A stretch of DNA of 64,000 nucleotides from Lachnospiraceae bacterium (GTDB lineage Bacteria > Bacillota > Clostridia > Lachnospirales > Lachnospiraceae). Shown here piece by piece: positions 34,957-43,500 of the stretch. The notes under the pieces were generated by a model. The model saw nothing but the letters and a program-made list of their open reading frames with translations, was not told the origin of the DNA and ran no database searches. The translations under genes were made by a program, and so were the position numbers. The stretch spans positions 30,818 through 94,817 of the forward strand of contig SVEJ01000004.1 in the NCBI GenBank assembly GCA_015057435.1. The letters are read 5' to 3'. The stretch's first letter is position 1, and each line of letters begins with the position of its first letter.

Positions 34957-37500
34957 TCAATTTTTTGCACCTTCTATTATAATCTCATGTTCTCCTACAG
35001 GAAGTGAAACGCCAAGCAATGCGTCACCAATTGTAACATACTCTGTTTCTTTTCCGTCAACATAAACCTTCATTCCTTCACATACTGCAATAGATGTCAT
35101 CATCACACCAGACTTTGTAACATTAATCTTTCCTTTGATAGTGTTTTTCTTCCACTCTTCAATCGAAAGAACATCCTTCTTCAATTCTTCATATACCTTA
35201 TCGTACTTTTCATCAGAAAATCCTGCAACCTGATACCAGATTTCAGAATATTGATGATCGTCTATCTGCACATCCGAAATAACAGAAATCATCGTTCCTT
35301 CCGGTTGCACACCTACATGAATCGTTTTTTGATTACAAGCATATTGATCCCAACTGATATATTCGCCATTCACCTGAAGATATGTAATACTCGGATCTGC
35401 ACATTTTACATGTATATAATAGTCTGTCTTTCCGTCCGAACGGAACGAATAATTCACCAAATCATCAACATAATACTTTCTAAAATGATAATAATATGTG
35501 TCAACCAGATACTCACCATAATAAAAGTCATGCACTTCTTCACCTTCATGTTCATGCTCGTGTGCATGCTCATGTTCATGCTCGTGCGCATGCTCATGAT
35601 CATGAGGTGCATTTGGATCTACACCTTTTAACGACTGACAATTTGCTTTCGGAATCACCATTTCAAATACAGGATCTAATCCCGTCGCTTTCTTTACAAA
35701 ATCATTCTGTAATTCAAATGGCGAAAGCGAATCCATCGACCAATTAACCACATCTTCATCTACCATATAGCCTGCACCAACCAGACGATTCATCTCATAC
35801 AAAGAATATTCGTCTGTTGCTGATTTCATTTCTTTACAATCAGCAAATTGTACCATACTCTGACCTGTTGCATAACGAATATTAAACATTGCATTCAGCA
35901 ACGGTGAACCGCCATGATAAGCCGTACCTTGCTCATTCCACTCCATACCAAGTTCCTTATATAATCGGCTCATCTTTTCATTACCTATTCTATGTTCCCA
36001 CGAAGCATTCGGAATATCTAAATATAAACCATAATTATACATTGCTTGTGTAAAAGCAACTTTCTCACCATCTTTAAGATTCAAGCCTTTTGTAACATTT
36101 TGTATTGAACGATTATATGCAATATTATCATACGGATACTGATCATACTCTTTTAATTGGTAAACTGCATTAAACGAAAGCTCTCCGATTGCAACAACCG
36201 ATAACACGATTAAAACATTTCGATATTGAATACTGTTTTTCTTGTAAAAGATTAACATCATCCAAGTAAATACAAGCACTAAAAATGTTGCAAGATATAC
36301 ATAAAATGAAAGAAAAATCTTTGCATTCAAAAAACCGAGAACACATCCTACAATACCAATCAAACCAACCAAAACAATCTGCCACATAGATAGTTCTTCT
36401 AAGTTTGCAAGTACCATCATCGCAAGATACACCATCATAAATGTTAACAAAAAACTAAACGAACCTGAAACTCCAAGCATACCATTCCATAAATTATTCA
36501 CCGGCTCAATCAATAATCCACATGTAACCAACAGTACAGTTAACACAGTAACGATCTTCTCTTTTACGGATACTTTTGTAAATACAAATAACAGAGAAAC
36601 CAACAATACTACAACCGAACAATATAAAAGCGGTTGTTCAGTTTGGGCGCGCAAAGGTGTATCACATATAAAGAATCGTTGTAACAATTCATAAAACGAC
36701 ATAACTGCTGTTTTCTTCAAAGGTAAAAGTTCCACCTGATAACCAAACAACATCATCGGTAAAAGTCCGATTGCAATTCCAACACCGGAAGCAATCAACC
36801 ATAAAAAAATACATTTTGTTAGGTTAGAAACACCTTTACTAAGTTGTATTCCACACCAAAACACTGAAAAAATTGTAACCGGTATTGCAAGATTCACATT
36901 CATAACAAAAATCAATGCCATCAATATCGCAAGTCGAATTGCACCCTTTCCTTGCATGACTTTTTCTATCATAAGCATAATTAATGGAACTACAATCATA
37001 ACATCAATTGCGGACAAATCACTCAGATGCATAATTACAACATTACCAAGCAAATATGCCATAGACAGCATAATTGAAACCATATCTTTTCTAATCGTCA
37101 GTTTGTTATATTGCGTATGTGAGACATAATACAACATGCTTACTGACAAACATGACCATTTTAATACCATCATTATCTGGACCATCTGTGGAATCATATC
37201 CCGTTCCACCAAGAAAATCAAAAGTGAAAACGGAGAAACAAGATATTTCAAAAACTGCTCTCCCATCTGCATTCCGTAACTTGCATCAAAATCAAGACCA
37301 AACGTACCGTCACTTAATAACGCATCATACAACTTGGTATAAAGCGGAACGTAAAGGTCGGCAGCATCCCCTACCAGGATGCTCCCCTCCCCTACAAACC
37401 ACGATTGTCTAATCAATGCATGTACGAATACAACCAACCATGGTATTACAAACACCAATCCATATTTCCAACATTTTTTCCAAATTTCCCTAACCTTCAT
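34957..37500 (-). CDS. YfhO-family membrane protein with His-rich extracytoplasmic stretch
   Basis: The 847-residue protein has an extracellular loop after the first helix (GDAADLYVPLYTKLYDALL, the YfhO signature), about 12 membrane helices up to residue 450, and a large soluble C-terminal domain. YfhO-type proteins are GT-C-like glycosyltransferases; B. subtilis YfhO glycosylates lipoteichoic acid. Here the C-terminal domain holds a histidine- and glutamate-rich run (about 631-655) with an HDHEHAHEHEHEHAHEHEHE pattern, not a known part of the family. The ATG at 37500 has GGAGG six bases upstream; a nine-codon extension upstream would include that site. It lies 51 bases after the giant protein gene. 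Confidence 0.83.
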   Translation of the reverse strand: MKVREIWKKCWKYGLVFVIPWLVVFVHALIRQSWFVGEGSILVGDAADLYVPLYTKLYDALLSDGTFGLDFDASYGMQMGEQFLKYLVSPFSLLIFLVERDMIPQMVQIMMVLKWSCLSVSMLYYVSHTQYNKLTIRKDMVSIMLSMAYLLGNVVIMHLSDLSAIDVMIVVPLIMLMIEKVMQGKGAIRLAILMALIFVMNVNLAIPVTIFSVFWCGIQLSKGVSNLTKCIFLWLIASGVGIAIGLLPMMLFGYQVELLPLKKTAVMSFYELLQRFFICDTPLRAQTEQPLLYCSVVVLLVSLLFVFTKVSVKEKIVTVLTVLLVTCGLLIEPVNNLWNGMLGVSGSFSFLLTFMMVYLAMMVLANLEELSMWQIVLVGLIGIVGCVLGFLNAKIFLSFYVYLATFLVLVFTWMMLIFYKKNSIQYRNVLIVLSVVAIGELSFNAVYQLKEYDQYPYDNIAYNRSIQNVTKGLNLKDGEKVAFTQAMYNYGLYLDIPNASWEHRIGNEKMSRLYKELGMEWNEQGTAYHGGSPLLNAMFNIRYATGQSMVQFADCKEMKSATDEYSLYEMNRLVGAGYMVDEDVVNWSMDSLSPFELQNDFVKKATGLDPVFEMVIPKANCQSLKGVDPNAPHDHEHAHEHEHEHAHEHEHEGEEVHDFYYGEYLVDTYYYHFRKYYVDDLVNYSFRSDGKTDYYIHVKCADPSITYLQVNGEYISWDQYACNQKTIHVGVQPEGTMISVISDVQIDDHQYSEIWYQVAGFSDEKYDKVYEELKKDVLSIEEWKKNTIKGKINVTKSGVMMTSIAVCEGMKVYVDGKETEYVTIGDALLGVSLPVGEHEIIIEGAKN
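35537..35610 (-). repeat. His/Glu codon repeat in the yfhO-like gene
   Basis: Imperfect 12-base units based on CATGAGCATGAA and related codons code for His-Glu and His-Ala-His-Glu repeats. It is in frame and the arm composition gives many GCATGC palindromes. Confidence 0.75.
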
Positions 37501-37551
37501 CTTTTTCCTCCAGTCATTCCATCGCATCTAATGATACTGGCTTGCTTTGTT

Positions 37552-40500
37552 TTATTTTAGTTTCATATTCTTTGTATATCCTGTTTTCTTTGAAAATACT
37601 TTTTTATACTTCTTCACATATGATTTACCAGGACATTTTATTGTAGCTTTCTTATAAATCCCCTTAATTGCATTCTTTCCGACTTTCTTTAACTTCTTAG
37701 ACTTAATTGTAATTGTCTTTAATTTTTTATTTCCGTAAAAAGCAGACTTTCCAATTGTTGTCACATTCTTCGGAATCGTTATCTTTGTTAGTGACGTACA
37801 CTTATAAAAGGCTTTATCACCAATCTTAACAAGCTTTGCATTATTTTTAATTGTAACCGTCTTTAGTACTTTACATCCGCTAAAAGCTCCGCTTCCAATC
37901 GATTCAACACTGTTCGGAATTGTAAGCTTCGTTAGTTTCGTACAGTTCTTGAATGCATTCGCACCAATTGTCGTAATTGTACTTGGCATTTTCACTTTTG
38001 TAAGTTTCTTACATCCGCTAAATGCATTCTTTGCAATACTTGTTACCGTATAAGACTTTCCATCAATTTCAATCGTTGCAGGAATATTAACTTGTTTCAA
38101 AGATGCTTTCTTGCCGGTTGTAGCTACGTATTGTACTGTTCCGCCACCGGCAGTTGCACTTGTAATAACATACTTATTCGTTCCATATGTTGTAGGTGTA
38201 CCAACAACAGGTAATGGAGTAACATCTTCGTCTTCTTGTCCTGCTTCTAACTTGGTCACCTTCCACTGCAAGCGCATATTAGACGGTTTTGGCATATTAT
38301 AATACTTCGGATCCTCCGGACTAAAGTCCGCTATTGCTTCAAAGGTTCCTTCAGTATTTGCCACACAAACGCCCTTATAGCTTACATTTACGCCTTCCGG
38401 TAAACCAATGATCTCAACGGTATAATCCTTTCCATTTGCATATAATACCGTATCGTCTGTATAAGCCCCAAGAGAAACACCATCCTGTTTACAAATCCAT
38501 TTCACTTTACTCATATCCGGTGTAATTTTGTTTGCTTCATCCAACTCTGTAACGATTGACCAAACAAACTCCATCGGATCCGGTGTTTCGTAATTATCAG
38601 AATATAATTCATTCAATTCGAAATACACTGTCGTTGTATGGGTACCCTCAATTACTTTTTGATGATTGAAGAAAATTGGTGTGACATAAGCATCCGGATA
38701 ATTTTCAATACTTACTGTATGAACTCGTCCATCTAACAATGCCTGCGGATTTTCACTTTGAACCGGCTTGCCGTCCAAACACCATACAATATTATTCAAC
38801 TCAGTCGAAAGGTCTCCTTTTTTAATTTCATACTGATATGTCACATAACCTTCATATTGCGTGGTATCTTCTACTTCAAATGTAACCTGATACATTCCTA
38901 CATTCGTTGGTGCCTTCGTACTCTCATATGTTGTACCATTCACACCAATATACGTAACTTTTGTTCCATCTTTTTCCACAAATACCGTACCATTTGAATC
39001 TTTCCATGCAATATCACCAGTATATCCTTGCGGATTTCCGTTATACATCTTATCCTCAACTGTCACTCCATATAATTCCACCTGTGTAACAGTTCCTGAA
39101 ATTGTCTTTACAGTAAGCGGAACTTTAATGTCTTCATAATTCGAACTTGCAAACGTTATATAAATAATCTGGCTTAAATTCTCAGAAAGATTTGTCTTAA
39201 CCGGAATATTCAAAACACCCTGACTATTTACAGAAGGAGTTGCCGATATAATTGCACCTTCATCAAGCTCGCAGCTATAAGAAATATCTTCAAACTGATC
39301 TACACTCATACCTGACGCAGACAACAAATTATTCACATTATAACTATATGTTGTAACATTTTGTCCTGCCTTAATTGAATATGTCTGTCCCGAAACATGT
39401 GCAAGATTCTTATTAATATTCCATTTTAATTCCATTGACGAAGGATTCGGCGTTTTGTATTTTTCCGAATCTGTCACTGAAAACATGACTTTTGCCGTAT
39501 ACTCGCCCGGCATAGATGCTTCACAAACACCACTATATGTGGCTTTCACACCTTCCGGTAAACCTTTCACTGAAATTACATATGGCGTTCCTGTCGCACG
39601 AAGCACTGTCACACCTTCCTCATAATCCTTTGCTTTATCACCCTGGCTGTATACCCATGCAACGTCTGACATATTCGGAGTAATTCTGTCTACAATCTTC
39701 CAACTTAATGTAAGAGATTGTGGTGCGTAATAGTTACGTGATGCCTCCTCACTTAACACAAAATCTACCGTTACAATATATTCTCCAGGTGCACTTGCAC
39801 TACATGTACCACTATACTGTGCAGTCACATAATTTGAAGGATACCCCTTCACTTCTACAGTGTGTGTATTGCCATTCTCAATAACTGAGGCATCTGTGGC
39901 AGTTGTAATCTTCTTCGTTCCATCAATATACCATGATACATTTCCCATCAAAGATGATAGGTCAGCCTTCGTAATTGCAAAGAAATAGGTCTGACTTCCC
40001 TTGTAATTTGCATTACTGTCTTTTACCTTAAATGTTACTTGATAATTACCAACTGCTGTCGGTGCAGATGAACTGTTATATGATGTTCCGTTAACACCAA
40101 CATAAGTAATTTCTGTATCTGAAGCAGTTGCAGACTGTGCACCATTGCTCAACCAACTAATTGTTCCACCATATTGATATGGATTTCCTGTATAGGTCAT
40201 ATCCTTCACAGAAACCCCGGATAATGCTACCACTGTCTTAGTTGTAGATTTCACCGTAAGTACAGCCACAAATGTGTGATAGTTATCACTTGTAAATGTA
40301 ACCTTAATATTCTGGGTGCTATCTTCTGCCAAATACCCGGCAACCGGTATCGTCATAATCCCCTTCGTAGTAATCGTCGGAGTACCTGACAATACATTTC
40401 CGTTTTCTTTCTCACAAGCATATGTAAGATTATCAAACATACTCGCATTCAAACCGGATGCTTGCAACAAATCATTGACATCATATTCATAAGACGTTGC

Positions 40501-43500
40501 TGCAACACTTGATTTCACCGAATATAGCTGTCCTGATACATACGCTGTATTCTTCTCAATACTCCAATTTAATTCCATAGCGGAAGGCACCGGCGTTTTG
40601 TACTTAGAAGAATCTGTTACAGAAAATGTTACCTTTGCTGTATATTCTCCCGCATTCGTAGCTTCACACGTTCCGCTATAATGTGCTTCCACTCCCTCCG
40701 GCAATCCGGTCAATTCAACCTGATAACTGTTTCTATTTGCCAGAAGTTGTGTTTCACCTTCATTATACGGAGATGTCTTCGTTCCTTGTTTATAAACCCA
40801 AGCTACATTCGACATATCCGGTGTGATTCGATCAATAATTTTCCAATTCAACGTCATAGACTGCGGTACATTATAATTAACCGTAGCTTCATCAGTCAAC
40901 ACAAAGTCAACTGTCGCTGTGTATTCTCCCGGAGCAGATGCCGAGTATGTTCCGCTATACTGTGGCTGTACTATATCAGAAGGATATCCCTTTACCTGTA
41001 CTGTATGTAAACTGCCGTTCTCAGTAACGGTTGCATCAGCAGACGAATAGATTTTCTTGGTACCATCTATATACCAGAAGGTATCACTCATCTCATTTGT
41101 CAGGTCCGCTTTACGAATTGTAAATGTATATGATTGTGTACCTCGATAATTTGAATTTGAATCCTTAATGGCAAAATTCACCTGATATGTTCCTGTATTA
41201 ACCGGTGCAGTTGCACTCTCTGCATATTGTGTTCCGTTAACACCAACGTACGTTACATTTGTTTCGTTAGCACCTACATAAGTTACACCGTTATTCATCC
41301 ACTGAATCGTTCCGGAATATGGATGTTCCTTTCCATCATATACCACTTCTGACACCCAAACACCCGATAACGTTAGCGACGTCTTTTTGGTTGTCTTAAG
41401 CGTTAATGTCGTTGAAATTGTATTATAATTATCACTTGTAAATACAATTTCAATATTCTGTGAAATATCTTCTCCCAGATTCGAATTAACAGGAATCGTC
41501 ATGATTCCATTTGTATTCACCGTCGGTGTACCGGAAACGATATTTCCATTTCCTTTCGTACATGAATAAGCAAGATTATCAAACATATCTTTGCTCAGAC
41601 CGGCAGCAGTAAGTAAATTATTCAAATCATAAGTATATGTGTTATTGCCGTTACTTGCAGGAATTGTAAATACCTGTCCCGAAACATATACCGTATTCTT
41701 TTGAATCTTCCATGTTAATTTCATAGAAGACGGTGTTGGGTTCTTATACTTCGTCGTATCTTCTACGTCAAACGTCACTTCAGCAGTATACGTTCCTACA
41801 TTCGTTGCTTTACACGTACCTTTATATGTTGCCTTAACACCTTCAGGTAATCCTGTCACTTCTACTGCATATTCATCTCTATTTGCAAGAAGCGTTGTTG
41901 CTCCCTCTACATAAGTATTCTGTGTAGTTCCTTGTTTGTATATCCATTTTACGGAAGACATATCCGGCGTAATTCGATCAACAATCTTCCAGTTCAACGT
42001 TCTCGATTGTGGTGTAATATAATTCTTTGAAGCTTCACTCGTTAACACAAATTCAACTGTTGTTGTATACTCGCCCGGCAATCTGCTCTGAGATGTTCCG
42101 GTATATTGTGGTGTTACTTTGTCAGACGGATAACCTTTTACAGTTACTTTATGAACACTGCCATCTTCAGTTATTGTAGCATCCTCTAAAGATTCAATCT
42201 TCTTCGTATCATCCAAATACCATGACAGATTCTCCATTTCATCTAAAAGGCTTGCTTTCTTAATTGTAAAGTCATATGTCTGTGAACCCTTGTATAAGCT
42301 GTTATTGTTCTTAACACTAAAGCATACCTGATATGTACCTGCATCTGTCGGTGCTGTTGCAGATGTTGCATAGCTTGTACCATCAATTCCTACATAAGTT
42401 ACATCTGTACCCTTACCATCTGCACAAGAAACATCTCCATCTAACCATGATATTGTTCCCGTATATTGATACGGTTCACCTGTATATGTCATATCAGGAA
42501 CCGTTACTCCTGACAGATAAACTGTCGTTTTCTTAGCTGTTTTCACAGTTAACGTACATGAAAATGTATTGTAATTATCACTTGCAAAATATACCGTAAT
42601 ATCCTGACTAATTTCTTCTGCCAAATTAGTCTTGACCGGAATCGTCATAATACCTGCAGCAGTAATGGTCGGAGTTGCTGATAAAACATTACCGTTCCCC
42701 TTTGTACATGAATATGTCAAATTGTCAAACATGGTTTTATCAAGTCCCGACGCCTGCAGTAATGTATTCACATCATATGTATATGATACCGTCGTATCTG
42801 TTGCACGAATTGAAAACTCTTGTGGTGATGCAGATGCTGTGTTCTTCTCGATTTTCCAAGTTAATTCCATAGAAGAAGGCGTTGGATTTTTATATTTTGT
42901 ACTATCTGTAACACTAAATGATACAACTGCCTTGTATGTTCCAACTTTGCTTGCCTTACAAGTTCCGCTATACGTAGCAGTTACCCCTTCCGGCAATCCT
43001 GATACTTCCATCTGATATTCCTTTTGATTTGCCAAAAGTGATGTTTCACCGGCTGTATAAGTATTCTTAGAAGAACCTTGTGTATATACCCACTTTACAG
43101 AAGACATATCCGGTGTAATTCGATCTGTTATCTTCCAATTCAGCGACATGGATTGTGGCACAATATAATCCAATGCGGCATCATCAGTAAGCGCAAACGT
43201 AACAACCGCCTTATGATCTCCTGCCAGACTCGTCGTATGTGTACCACTATATTGCGGAATCACTTTATCAGCAGGATAACCTTTTACAGTAACCTGATGT
43301 TCTTTTCCGTCTTCTATAATCGTTGCATCACTTGTATCGTATATTCTTGTTGTACCATCCAAATACCAGCAAACATTACTCATCGCACTTGTAAGACTTG
43401 CCTTCTTTATTGTAAAGGTGAAACTCTCTTCCCCTTTATATTCAGTATTATCATCACTAATTGCAAAAGTCACTTGATATGTTCCCGCATGTATTGGTGC

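Noticed and set aside
35496-35747. Plus-strand frame with many His codons opposite the yfhO-like gene
   Set aside because: It is the antisense shadow of the HEH repeat, which reads as His codons on both strands; no ribosome site or family match.
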